DNA of 43,914 bases, taken from contig CALIOE010000022.1 in the NCBI GenBank assembly GCA_938044775.1, positions 1-43,914 on the forward strand. The letters run 5' to 3'. Position 1 is the stretch's first letter; every line of letters starts with the position of its first letter. Below the pieces are notes generated by a model. The model saw nothing but the letters and a program-made list of their open reading frames with translations. It had not been told where the DNA came from and ran no database searches. The translations under genes and the position numbers were made by a program. This DNA is from an uncultured Rhizobiaceae group bacterium. Lineage in GTDB: Bacteria > Pseudomonadota > Alphaproteobacteria > Rhizobiales > Rhizobiaceae. Shown here in pieces: positions 1-8,443 of this stretch.

Positions 1-105
1 TTATATCGCGAGAGTTTTCCTTAGTTTCTCATCGCCATTTTGTCTCGATTAGAACGGTGCCGGCTCGTGATGCCGAAGCACAGCGAGCGAGTTGGGGGAA
101 AGAAG

Positions 106-2310
106 ATGGGCGTTCAAAAGATTGCGCTGGAGCTGCCGGCCAGCGGCATGGATTGGGAGATGAGCACACTCCCGGATCTGGATATTTATCGCCAGGAAGT
201 AGCAATTTGCGGCCTTCTGGAATGCGGTTCGCCGCTGGTCGATGTAGAGATTGTTGGGCAACTTGCGTCTTTGTTCCCAGATCTTCGCAAAAACGACATC
301 TCATTCGGTCTCATCGCTGCCTACATGGCGCGGATGTCTGAAAATGGTGAGGCGGTATTTCCGATACAGGACGCCCGGACGCCGTTGAGTCACGGATCCT
401 ACATACCCGTCAATGTTTCACTCCATCGGGAAGAGGCTTTTGCCCTGTTCATGTCTCGTGCGTTGCTGGCACGCACGATTGCTAACAGCAATCAAAACGG
501 CCATTGGGAATACAACACACAAACACCTGTCGCTGTTGCACTCAGCTTCGGACACCATGGCAAACCATTGGCACATGCCGACATCTGGCTGAACTGCCAG
601 GACGACGGTGCAATTGACTGGAGACACAATAACAGTGTTTCCCCCAGCGCACTGCAAATGATGTCAGAACGCCTCAATGCCCTGGGGCAGGGGATCATTG
701 ATGATCCGTCCAAACCGCTGTCGCAGCAACCCATTATGTCCGATCGGGAACGCAACCTGATCTTGAACGACTGGAACGACACCGAGAAACCATACAACTA
801 TGACGGGGGACTGGTTGCTCAAATGGAGCGGCAGGCTGCCGAGAATCCCCATCAGACTGCGCTCATATTCAAAGATGAAGAAATGAGCTATGGCGAATTC
901 AATGCGCGCGTGAACCGCCTCGCACGGGTTCTTCGGAAAATGGGAGTCGACCGGGATCAATTTGTGGGCCTGTGTCTTGATCGCAGCTTTGAACTGGTGA
1001 TTGCCATCTGGGCGACACTAAAGGCCGGTGGAGCTTATGTACCACTGAACACACAGGATCCGGTTAGCCGGATCATCGAAATCATCGATGATTGCGAGCC
1101 GAAGGTCGTTCTCGCACACGAGCACCTGCACGAGCAGGTAGAAGGCGTATGCGCTGAAGTTTTGTATTTGCCGGAAGGTGGCGATATCGATCCCGAAGCT
1201 GATGCAGACGACCTGGGAGTTGAAATTGCGGCTGATGCGCTCGCCTACATGATCTACACTTCCGGCTCGACCGGGAAGCCTAAAGGCGTCATCGTCGAAC
1301 ACGGCGCAATTCACAATCGTGTTGTGTGGATGCACGAAGAATACGGCCTGGACCCGCAGGACAGGGTTCTTCAAAAAACACCCTACACATTCGACGTTTC
1401 TGTTTGGGAGTTCTTGTGGTCCTTTTCAGTCGGATCGACCCTGGTTGTTGCTGAGCCCGACGGGCATATGGCCGTGGGTTATCTCTATCACCTCATAAAA
1501 GATCATGGGGTGACGCATCTGCACTTTGTGCCGTCTGTACTGCGCCTGTTCATGATGGCTCCGGCTCTGGATCAATTGCCGATAAAGAAACTGTTTTGCT
1601 CAGGCGAGGCTTTGGGATTTGACGTCGTGCATCAGTTCTACGACAAGGCGAATGACACAGCCGAAGTCCACAATCTCTACGGACCTACCGAGGCGGCGGT
1701 TGATGTCAGCTATCATCATTGCCAGAGGGATCCACAACACAACCATATCCCAATTGGAAAGCCTGTTTCAAACACCAGCTTGCATATTCTGGATGAGTTC
1801 AATGAACCGGTACCAATTGGCGTTCCTGGGGAGCTCTACATTGGTGGAGTGCAACTGGCGCGTGGTTACTGGGCTCGAGAGGATCTCACGGGCGAACGGT
1901 TTGTCAAAAACCCGATTGCCGGTGCACGTCACGAGCGATTGTACAAGACAGGTGACCTGGCTCGATACACGCCGGACGGCGAGATCCTCTACATGGGACG
2001 AAACGATTTTCAAGTGAAGATCAACGGTGTTCGCATGGAACTGGGTGAGATCGAATCTGCTATCCGCGCTCAAGGCGGCATCGAAGATGTCGTGGTGGTG
2101 GCAGAGGAGAATTTGGGCAACAAAATTCTGATTGCTTATGTGGTTGCCAATGATCCAGGTCAGGAACGTGAACAGGAACTGAAAGCGGGTGTTGCTGATG
2201 TGTGCCCTGCGTTCTACGTGCCAAAACAGATACGGTTTATCGAGAAAATGCCGCTGACTGTATCTGGAAAAATTGATCGCAAGGTCTTGGCAGATCTTTC
2301 TGTATTGTAA
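106..2310 (+). CDS. Stand-alone NRPS-type adenylation enzyme, predicted L-serine activating, with truncated condensation lobe
   Basis: The 734-residue protein should activate an amino acid as its aminoacyl-AMP. Core motifs are in order: A3 YTSGSTGKPKG (384-394), A4 FDVSVWEF (429-436), A5 NLYGPTEA (523-530), A7 YKTGDLARY (613-621), A8 GRNDFQVKINGVRMELGEIE (631-650) and A10 with K722. Reading the ten specificity positions gives D430 V431 W434 H473 F497 S499 L524 V532 D533 K722, identical to the recalled serine code of EntF. About 230 residues precede the A domain. They resemble only the C-terminal lobe and C-A linker of a condensation domain, with no HHxxxDG motif. The protein stops 12 residues after the A10 lysine, so there is no carrier or thioesterase domain. 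I chose ATG 106 because GGGGGAAAG lies just upstream; in-frame TTG 40 and ATG 70 lack this. A partner carrier protein may lie upstream, outside the window. Substrate is inferred. Confidence 0.85.
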   Translation: MGVQKIALELPASGMDWEMSTLPDLDIYRQEVAICGLLECGSPLVDVEIVGQLASLFPDLRKNDISFGLIAAYMARMSENGEAVFPIQDARTPLSHGSYIPVNVSLHREEAFALFMSRALLARTIANSNQNGHWEYNTQTPVAVALSFGHHGKPLAHADIWLNCQDDGAIDWRHNNSVSPSALQMMSERLNALGQGIIDDPSKPLSQQPIMSDRERNLILNDWNDTEKPYNYDGGLVAQMERQAAENPHQTALIFKDEEMSYGEFNARVNRLARVLRKMGVDRDQFVGLCLDRSFELVIAIWATLKAGGAYVPLNTQDPVSRIIEIIDDCEPKVVLAHEHLHEQVEGVCAEVLYLPEGGDIDPEADADDLGVEIAADALAYMIYTSGSTGKPKGVIVEHGAIHNRVVWMHEEYGLDPQDRVLQKTPYTFDVSVWEFLWSFSVGSTLVVAEPDGHMAVGYLYHLIKDHGVTHLHFVPSVLRLFMMAPALDQLPIKKLFCSGEALGFDVVHQFYDKANDTAEVHNLYGPTEAAVDVSYHHCQRDPQHNHIPIGKPVSNTSLHILDEFNEPVPIGVPGELYIGGVQLARGYWAREDLTGERFVKNPIAGARHERLYKTGDLARYTPDGEILYMGRNDFQVKINGVRMELGEIESAIRAQGGIEDVVVVAEENLGNKILIAYVVANDPGQEREQELKAGVADVCPAFYVPKQIRFIEKMPLTVSGKIDRKVLADLSVL

Positions 2311-2338
2311 CCCGCTTCAAAGTTTTGGCGCAGCGGGT
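2310..2338 (+). terminator. Weak hairpin after the adenylation gene
   Basis: Inverted repeat ACCCGCT (2310-2316) / AGCGGGT (2332-2338) with a 15-nt loop, starting at the last base of the stop codon. Only a short T-rich stretch follows, so it is at best a weak intrinsic terminator. Confidence 0.35.
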
Positions 2339-2697
2339 CGTTTGAAAATTTCCATTCTGCGGTCAGTTGCCTGCGCTGTTCCCGGCAACGGACGTTCCTA
2401 CAGCCCCGCCGGAACAGCATGATTCATGGCCGTCGCCAGACGGTCGCTGAATCCAACAGAATATTTGTGCAGCCGCTGCGGCAGCGATCCATGGTTTTTT
2501 GGTGATGCACAATGTGTGGCCTTCGCCCCAAGCGGCCGCATCGAGCCATTGTTTTCGGTTGATCAACCCAGATTAGCGGCGATTGCACAGAACATGCCGG
2601 CGCAAAGCGTTGCGATGGTGCAGCGCACAGGAAGAGGACACAATTGTTCCCCAGGCGGGATGCCGCCGCACCATCACAATGCTTGAAATTTGTTAGG
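2339..2697. other. Intergenic region without a convincing gene
   Basis: About 360 bases lie between the adenylation gene and the PilZ gene. Short open frames exist on both strands (for example plus 2426-2686 with a CSRCG string, minus 2363-2566). They show no recognisable domain and no good ribosome binding site. I see no tRNA, repeat or clear promoter. It may be decayed DNA belonging to the integrase scar further right. Confidence 0.5.
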
Positions 2698-2997
2698 CTA
2701 TGCAGACGTTAAATCAATGCGGCTTTCAAACACCAAACCAACATGCTTACCGGACCGCCTGACAACGAGGCACTCGCACAGAGTGTCTGTTTCCGGCACA
2801 AACAGCTTGAACCTGCGCGGCACCATATCAACACTCTTCATCTCGATTTTTGCGCCGGTCTCGGAAATGTCCAGGATTGTGCAATCGATGGCCTGATTGA
2901 TGTTGGGAAAAATCCCCTGCGCATCGAGAGCCACGGCACTTCTTTCGGCACCTCGTTGCTCTTCGAATATGTAGCCAGCCGTTTGTGCTTGTGCCAT
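2698..2997 (-). CDS. Small PilZ-domain protein
   Basis: This 99-residue protein consists of essentially one PilZ domain, the family that binds cyclic di-GMP. The arginine motif appears as RGAERS near residue 16, and the DxSxxG motif as DISETG in the middle, followed by an AKIEM strand. The rest fits the short beta barrel (FKLFVP, ECLVVRRSGKHVGLVFE). I start at ATG 2997 because GGGGAAG sits at good spacing upstream; a longer frame to 3075 is open but has no comparable site. It is monocistronic, downstream of the decayed integrase on the same strand. Stand-alone PilZ proteins of this size are common in alphaproteobacteria and often act on motility or envelope targets, but nothing here identifies the partner. 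The first arginine motif is RxxxR rather than RRxxxR, so c-di-GMP binding is likely but unproven. Confidence 0.75.
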   Translation of the reverse strand: MAQAQTAGYIFEEQRGAERSAVALDAQGIFPNINQAIDCTILDISETGAKIEMKSVDMVPRRFKLFVPETDTLCECLVVRRSGKHVGLVFESRIDLTSA

Positions 2998-3113
2998 GAC
3001 TGCTTCCCCAAAACCAATTGTTCTGAAGGAGTTATGGCTGATCAGCATTGCGTATTGATTACCGGAGCACCCCAATCCGATTTCTCAGTAAACAGCCGAT
3101 TTATGGGCGAATT

Positions 3114-3473
3114 TCAATTGGAGGAAATTTGTACCCCGTCAGCAATCTCTTTGAAGGTCATGCGGGTTTTCACCGCGCATCGATTTTGCCCAATTTCCTC
3201 TCGACGTAAGGATCAATGCCGCCGGCCAATAGTCTCTTTGCAACATCTGGGTCGAACAGAGCTTTTGCCAATGAGGGAACAGGATAATCATCGAAGAAAT
3301 AAATACCGAGGAAAAGAGCCTTTTCTCGCCTCTGAAACCGGTAGCGAACGCGCCAAAGCTTCGACCCTCTCGGTTTGATGTTTGATACAGGCCTGAACCG
3401 TCTTCTATGCGGTAGGGCTCATCCCTTTGTTTTGCCTTGCGGACTTGCGGGTCGGATGAGGCACTATGGGCAT
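3114..3473 (-). pseudogene. Decayed tyrosine integrase N-terminus (P4-type, arm-binding domain)
   Basis: No single frame is intact, but three successive frames on the minus strand read like the N-terminus of a P4-type integrase with a DUF4102 arm-binding domain. Roughly 3453-3385 gives DPQVRKAKQRDEPYRIEDGS followed by GLY. After a frame change comes SNIKPRGSKLWRVRYRF, EKALFLGIYFFDDYP, then AKRLLAGGIDPYVERK, ending at a stop at 3170. A third frame gives MTFKEIAD and stops at 3114. Family members usually read about 400 residues with a C-terminal tyrosine recombinase domain; here that whole domain is missing. A likely original start is ATG 3473 (MPIV). The remnant lies about 140 bases beyond the 3' end of tRNA-Leu and reads away from it, the usual position for such an integrase. 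At least three frameshifts make it non-functional. Confidence 0.8.
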
Positions 3474-3615
3474 CGAACCAATTCTCCGAAAGAGCTGCCT
3501 CCAATACCAGGCTCGGTATCCAGAAACGCTGGGTATCGGTGTTTCTCTATGAGCTGAAGAACATCGTGACATCCCTTGTAAAACAAGGCGCTTGGGAGCC
3601 AGTGTTTGGAGTTTT

Positions 3616-3702
3616 TGGTGCCCAGGAGAGGACTCGAACCTCCACTTCCATACAGAAACTAGCACCTGAAGCTAGCGCGTCTACCAGTTCCGCCACCTGG
3701 GC
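3616..3702 (-). tRNA. tRNA-Leu (anticodon CAG)
   Basis: The minus strand folds as an 87-nt class II tRNA. The 7-bp acceptor stem is GCCCAGG with CCTGGGC, the D region reads TGGCGGAACTGGTAGACGC, and the anticodon arm is CTAGC-TTCAGGT-GCTAG with anticodon CAG at 3666-3668. There is a long variable arm, and the T arm is GGAGG-TTCGAGT-CCTCT. The 3' CCA is encoded (3616-3618). The class II shape, D loop and anticodon all indicate leucine. It is the probable attachment site of the element whose integrase remnant lies just downstream. Confidence 0.97.
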
Positions 3703-3902
3703 ATCAGGGGCAACAGCGCGGGTATTACGGGGCCGGGCGAAGGCTGTCAATCGCAAATGGACGTCAATGAATCATTGTTTAGGGAACGGGTGAAACAGTT
3801 GTGACGGATCAGCAGCGAGCGCTCTATCCCAGGCGATTGAAACTGGCTAAGAGAGAGGCAGTATTGGCGATTGGTCGTCCCTGATAGTCCGGAGAATTGG
3901 AT

Positions 3903-4874
3903 ATGATGACAACTGCGGGTCCACAGTTGGTTACGGTATTTGGCGGTTCGGGTTTCGTTGGCCGGCATACCGTGCGGGCACTGGCCGAACAGGGCTATCG
4001 CGTTCGGGTGGCGTGCCGTCGACCAGACCTCGCCGGACATCTGCAACCAATGGGCCATGTTGGGCAAATTCAGCTGGTTCAGGCCAATTTGCGTTACCGC
4101 TGGTCGATCGACAGGGCAGTTGAGGGGGCGGATGCTGTTGTAAACCTCGTGGGAATCCTCGCCGAAGGAGGCAGACAGACTTTTGACGCTGTGCAGGCGC
4201 GTGGTGCCGGCTGGGTGGCGGCAGCCGCTGCAGCGCAGGAAGCTCCGATGGTGCAGCTATCGGCCATTGGAGCCGACGAAAATTCTCCCGCTGCCTACGC
4301 TCGGACGAAGGCTGAAGGCGAAAGGAGTGTTCGCGACGCGGCACCCGACTCAATTGTCTTGCGGCCATCCATCGTCTTTGGCCCCGAGGACGATTTCTTC
4401 AACCGCTTCGCCACGATGGCCCGCTTTTCCCCCGCATTGCCGCTGATTGGTGGTGGTGAATCGCAGTTTCAGCCGGTTTATGTCGGAGATGTGGCTGCCG
4501 CAGTGGTCAAGGCTGTATCAGGAGAATTGGAACCCGGGTCGACCTGGGAGCTGGGTGGTCCGGAAACTCTCAGTTTTCGGGAATGTCTGGAGCGCCTGCT
4601 GTCAATTGTCGGCCGTGACAAGCCGTTGGTAAATCTGCCCTTTGGACTGGCCAGCTTCATCGGCAGTGTTGCTCAGTATCTCCCGGGTGCACCAATCACC
4701 CCTGATCAGGTGGAAATGCTAAAGACTGACACTGTTGTGTCTGATGAAGCCAGGGCGCAGGGCCGCACTCTGGCTGACATGGGCATTGCGCCTAAAACAT
4801 TGGGATCTGTTTTGCCGGGCTATCTGGTGCGGTTTCGCAAACACGGCCAGTTTGAGCCCAAGCGCGGCCTGTAA
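3903..4874 (+). CDS. NDUFA9-like NAD(P)-binding Rossmann protein (extended/atypical SDR)
   Basis: The 323-residue protein starts with a nucleotide-binding Rossmann motif, VFGGSGFVGRHTVRAL. It continues with VVNLVGIL, the family-typical QLSAIGAD, AYARTKAEGE in place of the SDR YxxxK region, and LRPSIVFGPED. This is the pattern of the alphaproteobacterial NDUFA9-like proteins, relatives of a mitochondrial complex I accessory subunit. Bacterial members are thought to be oxidoreductases or quinone-related proteins, but their reaction is generally unknown. Start: GGAG eight bases before ATG 3903 decides it; ATG 3906 follows at once, and an in-frame TTG at 3897 is less likely. No signal peptide is visible, so it is probably cytoplasmic or membrane-associated. 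A hairpin follows downstream. It forms no operon with the next gene, which is 218 bases away. Confidence 0.75.
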   Translation: MMTTAGPQLVTVFGGSGFVGRHTVRALAEQGYRVRVACRRPDLAGHLQPMGHVGQIQLVQANLRYRWSIDRAVEGADAVVNLVGILAEGGRQTFDAVQARGAGWVAAAAAAQEAPMVQLSAIGADENSPAAYARTKAEGERSVRDAAPDSIVLRPSIVFGPEDDFFNRFATMARFSPALPLIGGGESQFQPVYVGDVAAAVVKAVSGELEPGSTWELGGPETLSFRECLERLLSIVGRDKPLVNLPFGLASFIGSVAQYLPGAPITPDQVEMLKTDTVVSDEARAQGRTLADMGIAPKTLGSVLPGYLVRFRKHGQFEPKRGL

Positions 4875-4951
4875 AGAGCACCAATCCGGACCACTCGAAG
4901 GTTCAATTTTGCGTCATGTAGTGGACCGATAGAGGCCTATCGGCAACAATG

Positions 4952-4984
4952 ATGGCAAATGCGGGCTGTAGGCCCGTGTTTGCC
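4952..4984 (+). terminator. Hairpin downstream of the NDUFA9-like gene
   Basis: GGCAAA-T-GCGGGC pairs with GCCCG-TG-TTTGCC around a short loop, giving a long near-perfect stem. No U run follows (AAGAAATTC), so it may be a non-canonical terminator or an mRNA 3' stabiliser. Confidence 0.4.
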
Positions 4985-5092
4985 AAGAAATTCGGAAATG
5001 GAACTTAATTTGTTGCAAACACATTGCTAACCAGTGGGCACTAAGTTGACGCTCATTGGTAATTTTTTGTTTAGAAGCCGGTCTGACCCATC

Positions 5093-7120
5093 ATGCGTAA
5101 AATTCTTGCCATAGCCTTATCGACGACGCTTTTGACAGCCGTGCCGGTTGTTCAGCCGTCGGTAGCAGAGGCGGCCAGCATATTCGAGAAACTGTTTCCG
5201 CGCGCTGCAGAGCGGCGGCAGCGTCGGCTGGAGCGGCGTTTCGAGCGCCGGCGGCTCCAGCGTCAGCGTGATCTTGACTATTATGACAGGCAGGCGCTCC
5301 GGGAGCGCCGCCGCACCAGGTCTGCAAAGCCCTTAAAGAAACAGCGTGTTGCGAGCGCCAGCTATCGACTCTATTCCGCCCGGCCGATGCGGAAAGTCAG
5401 GCTGACCAAGCTCGCAAATGCATTTTCAGCATACAATCAGAAGGAGCAGGCTGCGGCCGTTCTTCGGCGCGAATCCTTTATTCGCGACCAGTTGGTCGGG
5501 AAGCGTGTGAGCCTCGATTCACTGGCACGGACCCTGCAGTCGCTGCCAAAACCGGGCAACAAGGTCCGGCTGGCTTCGGGGGCTTCACTTCTCGGCGCCG
5601 TCTCGGTATCTGCAAAGCCAGGGGTCGAGAAGGCAGTTGTTGCGCACTACTCAAAAGCGCCACAGTTCCTTTGGGTTGGCGAAAACGGGCAACCGACCGC
5701 AAAGGCTCGCGCGATGGAAGACGTGCTGGCACAGGCCGATGACTACGGATTGCGGGCCGGTGACTACCTCATGGCGCCGTCATCAGCTTCGTCGAGCGAG
5801 GGCGAAGAGGCTCTGAAGAAAGCCATGCGGTATGAATTCGGACTGACGGCCAGGGCGCTGCGGTACCTCAATGATGCCCGCCATGGACTGGTCGACCCAA
5901 ACCGGATCAGCGGCTATCACGATTTCAAGGGCAATCGTTCTGACTACGGAAAGCTGCTAACCGAGCTTTCCCAGACCGACACGCCTGAACAAATGCTTCT
6001 GGCGGCGCATCCTAAAGATCCTGCCTTCGAAGCGATGCGCCAGGAACTCACGGCTTTGCGTGCCAAGGCTGATTTGACCGACGTCATCGTTGTTGCATCG
6101 GGTACTTTCATTCGGCCGGGACAGTCAAATCCTGAACTTGCCAACATTGTCGAGTTGATCCGACGCAAAAGCTCGCCCGAATTGCGTTCCAGGCACTTTG
6201 ACGTTTTTGGTCTCGACCATTCGCAAGGTGAGTATGGACCACAGGTCGTTGAAATGGTTCGCGACTTCCAGCGTTCAGTCAATCTGAAGCCTGACGGAAT
6301 CGTCGGGAAAAACACCATCGCACGCATGCAGATGGACAATCCGAAAGTCCAGATCAACAAAGTCTTGTACGCGATGGAGCGCTTGCGCTGGCATCCCGAT
6401 CAGCTCGGCAATACGCATGTTTTCATTAATCAACCAGCCTATCGCGCGACCTATATACGCGAAGGACGGCCGCATTTGTCGATGAAAGCAATCGTGGGAA
6501 AGACCTCCAATCAGACGAACTTCTTCCATGACACAATTGAATACGTAGAGTTCAACCCTTACTGGGGCGTGCCGCGGTCAATCCTTGTCAATGAGATGTT
6601 GCCGAAACTGCGCCGCAATCCAGGTTATCTCGATAACCTTGGATATGAAATTACGACCGTGCGTGGCACGCCCATCTCGTCGTGGAGCGTTGACTGGTAC
6701 AATGTTGGCTCAGATTTTCCGTTTAACGTTCGCCAACCGCCCGGTCCCAAAAATGCATTGGGCGAGTTGAAGATCATGTTCCCCAACAAACATTCAATCT
6801 ACATGCATGACACGCCATCGCGCAGCCTGTTCAAGCGTAGCCAGCGGGCGCTCAGCCATGGATGTGTCCGTCTTGCCGAGCCTCACAAGATGGCGGCCGC
6901 AGTTTTGGGAACCTCCATTGATAAGGTTTCATCGAAAGTCCGGGCCGGCGGCAACCGCAGGCAAAATGTCAAAAGCAAGATCCCGGTCTATGTGGCCTAT
7001 TTCACCGCCTGGCCGGATGCAAAGGGCAAGATGAGCTATTTTGGAGACATTTACGGCCGCGACAAAGCATTGCAAAAGGCAATGGCCGCTGAAGCGAGAG
7101 CAAGGGCCGAAGGCGCCTAG
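5093..7120 (+). CDS. YcbB-type L,D-transpeptidase, exported
   Basis: This 675-residue enzyme should make or remodel 3-3 peptide cross-links in periplasmic peptidoglycan. A signal peptide occupies residues 1-28 (LAIALSTTLLTAVPVV, cleavage near AEAAS). A strongly arginine-rich stretch follows to about residue 85. The middle carries the scaffold region of long L,D-transpeptidases and a peptidoglycan-binding motif (MVRDFQRSVNLKPDGIVG, about 385-405). The YkuD catalytic domain follows, with H572 in YMHDTPS and the nucleophile C591 in SHGCVRL. Its length and domain order match the YcbB family rather than the short YkuD proteins. Start ATG 5093 gives a proper signal peptide, though no strong Shine-Dalgarno is visible. 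TTGACG at 5046-5051 with TTTAGA at 5070-5075 is a weak promoter candidate. The gene stands alone. Confidence 0.9.
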   Translation: MRKILAIALSTTLLTAVPVVQPSVAEAASIFEKLFPRAAERRQRRLERRFERRRLQRQRDLDYYDRQALRERRRTRSAKPLKKQRVASASYRLYSARPMRKVRLTKLANAFSAYNQKEQAAAVLRRESFIRDQLVGKRVSLDSLARTLQSLPKPGNKVRLASGASLLGAVSVSAKPGVEKAVVAHYSKAPQFLWVGENGQPTAKARAMEDVLAQADDYGLRAGDYLMAPSSASSSEGEEALKKAMRYEFGLTARALRYLNDARHGLVDPNRISGYHDFKGNRSDYGKLLTELSQTDTPEQMLLAAHPKDPAFEAMRQELTALRAKADLTDVIVVASGTFIRPGQSNPELANIVELIRRKSSPELRSRHFDVFGLDHSQGEYGPQVVEMVRDFQRSVNLKPDGIVGKNTIARMQMDNPKVQINKVLYAMERLRWHPDQLGNTHVFINQPAYRATYIREGRPHLSMKAIVGKTSNQTNFFHDTIEYVEFNPYWGVPRSILVNEMLPKLRRNPGYLDNLGYEITTVRGTPISSWSVDWYNVGSDFPFNVRQPPGPKNALGELKIMFPNKHSIYMHDTPSRSLFKRSQRALSHGCVRLAEPHKMAAAVLGTSIDKVSSKVRAGGNRRQNVKSKIPVYVAYFTAWPDAKGKMSYFGDIYGRDKALQKAMAAEARARAEGA

Positions 7121-7195
7121 CGTTCCTGGAACATCGTGCGGGTTGCGGCGGTTGTAGTTTGACAGGCTTCCTGTGGCGCTTTGGCCAACCGGACG

Positions 7196-7756
7196 CTACC
7201 GCCATTTAATAGAGCAGCCCGCAGATGCGACCTGATCACGGGGGCCATCGCCGGTTTCAGCAACCATCCGCATGGCGTTGAGCAGGTCAGGCGAGCGATC
7301 GGCTATTTGCGCTGCGCTTGCGCCCGGGCGACAGTCATCAAGGCGGCCACGATACTGCAGTTCGAGTTTGTTGTTGAAGCCGAAAAAATCGGGCGTGCAG
7401 ACGGCATCATAGGCACGGGCGACTTCCTGCGTTTCATCAACCAGATAGGGGAAGTCGAACCCGTAACGGGCGGCGAATTTCACCATCTCGGCCGGAGAAT
7501 CGGCCGGATATCCGGCATAGTCATTCGACATGATTGCCAGCACGCCAATGCCCTCGTTCTGCAAGGTTCTGGCGTCCGACGCCAGCCGTTCGGCGATGGC
7601 GATTACATAAGGGCAGTGATTGCAGATAAAGGCGATAAGCAGGCCATTTGGGCCCAGCGTGGATTTCGTGGAATGCATTTCACCAGCGGGCGTCGCAAGC
7701 TCAAACGGTGTTGCGGGGGCGCCGAAGTCGCAAATCGGAGTGCCGAGCAGGGCCAT
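7196..7756 (-). CDS. Thioredoxin-fold AhpC/TSA-family protein
   Basis: The 186-residue protein has a thioredoxin-like fold of the AhpC/TSA type. The redox site is CNHCPYV with cysteines at 45 and 48. The N-terminal strand-loop (LGTPICDFGAPATPFEL) and the GVLAIMSND and FPYLVDETQEVARAYDAVCTPDFF segments are typical of the small cytoplasmic thiol-disulfide oxidoreductases annotated as thioredoxin family proteins. The cis-proline region is the CTPDFF string. No signal peptide is seen. It presumably reduces peroxides or disulfides, but the donor and substrate cannot be told from sequence. Start ATG 7756 follows AGAG in GGAAGAGAACC. The gene is convergent with the L,D-transpeptidase gene (75-base gap) and divergent from the SH3 gene. 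Confidence 0.8.
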   Translation of the reverse strand: MALLGTPICDFGAPATPFELATPAGEMHSTKSTLGPNGLLIAFICNHCPYVIAIAERLASDARTLQNEGIGVLAIMSNDYAGYPADSPAEMVKFAARYGFDFPYLVDETQEVARAYDAVCTPDFFGFNNKLELQYRGRLDDCRPGASAAQIADRSPDLLNAMRMVAETGDGPRDQVASAGCSIKWR

Positions 7757-7935
7757 GGTTCTCTTCCATTTGGATTTTCCTGAACAGTAACTGGAAATTT
7801 CAGCGTCTCAAAGGGGACAGATCCGGTCATGATCCTGTGAATGCCGGGTTGGTCAAATGGGCAGTTCCCAATATCGTGAACCCATCGTCAATGTTGCGAC
7901 ACGTAAGCCTGATCTTATGCTTTTGGGAGTTGCGC

Positions 7936-8412
7936 ATGAAAACCGGAATCATCCTGACCATATTGCTGTTGACGTTTTCATATGGACTGGTGCCTGCCGA
8001 TGCCGGCTGGCGCGGAATTGCTATTTCAGATGTCAACCTGCGTTCCGCTCCGGCAGTGGGGAGTTCTGTGCAGGCTGTCGTTCCCAGGGGTGGCCGTGTT
8101 CTCGTCCGGCACTGCAATGGCACATGGTGCAGTGCCAAGTGGCGCGGTCGAGATGGCTGGATTTCGCGCCGCTACATAGCGACTGACAGCAGTGGACGCC
8201 GTCGTCGCTACACGCCCCATATCTTTGAGCCGCTTTACGGAAAGCCGGTCTTTAATCCGCCTTTTCTTTATCGCTCAAAGCCGGGCGCTGCTGCAGGCCT
8301 TCAAAAGCCCAGGATTTACCGGCCACATCGTCCCGCCACAACCGGGCCTTTTCCGGATGCCGGCAAGAGACCGCGCTTTCAGCACCGCCATCACATCGAC
8401 GGACGGCGATAG
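7936..8412 (+). CDS. Secreted SH3-domain protein
   Basis: A small exported protein of 158 residues. A signal peptide spans residues 1-22 (ILTILLLTFSYGLVPADA). One bacterial SH3 domain follows at about 27-75: DVNLRSAPAVGSSVQAVVPRG, then WCSAKWRGRDGWISRRYI. The remaining 80 residues are basic and proline-rich without a recognisable fold. Bacterial SH3 domains of this type usually bind cell-wall peptides, so a periplasmic or wall-associated role is likely, but no catalytic domain is present. Two cysteines, in HCNGTWC, could form a disulfide. Start ATG 7936 has GGGAG seven bases upstream; earlier in-frame starts lie in non-coding DNA and lack a signal peptide. It ends 31 bases before the 3' end of the convergent helicase gene. 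Confidence 0.75.
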   Translation: MKTGIILTILLLTFSYGLVPADAGWRGIAISDVNLRSAPAVGSSVQAVVPRGGRVLVRHCNGTWCSAKWRGRDGWISRRYIATDSSGRRRRYTPHIFEPLYGKPVFNPPFLYRSKPGAAAGLQKPRIYRPHRPATTGPFPDAGKRPRFQHRHHIDGRR

Positions 8413-8443
8413 CAGAACAGCAAGTCTCGGCGCGCTTGCCGCC

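Noticed and set aside
2426..2686. Plus-strand ORF with CSRCG that might be a zinc-binding small protein
   Set aside because: Only one CxxC pair, low-complexity end, no translation signal.
3474..3615. Second copy of the tRNA-Leu 3' end marking an attR site
   Set aside because: No repeat of the 3' tRNA sequence was seen here or in 2.3-3.6 kb; the far end of the old element may be deleted.
7181..7783. Plus-strand frame of 200 codons
   Set aside because: Opposite the thioredoxin-like gene, which has the CNHC motif and a ribosome binding site.
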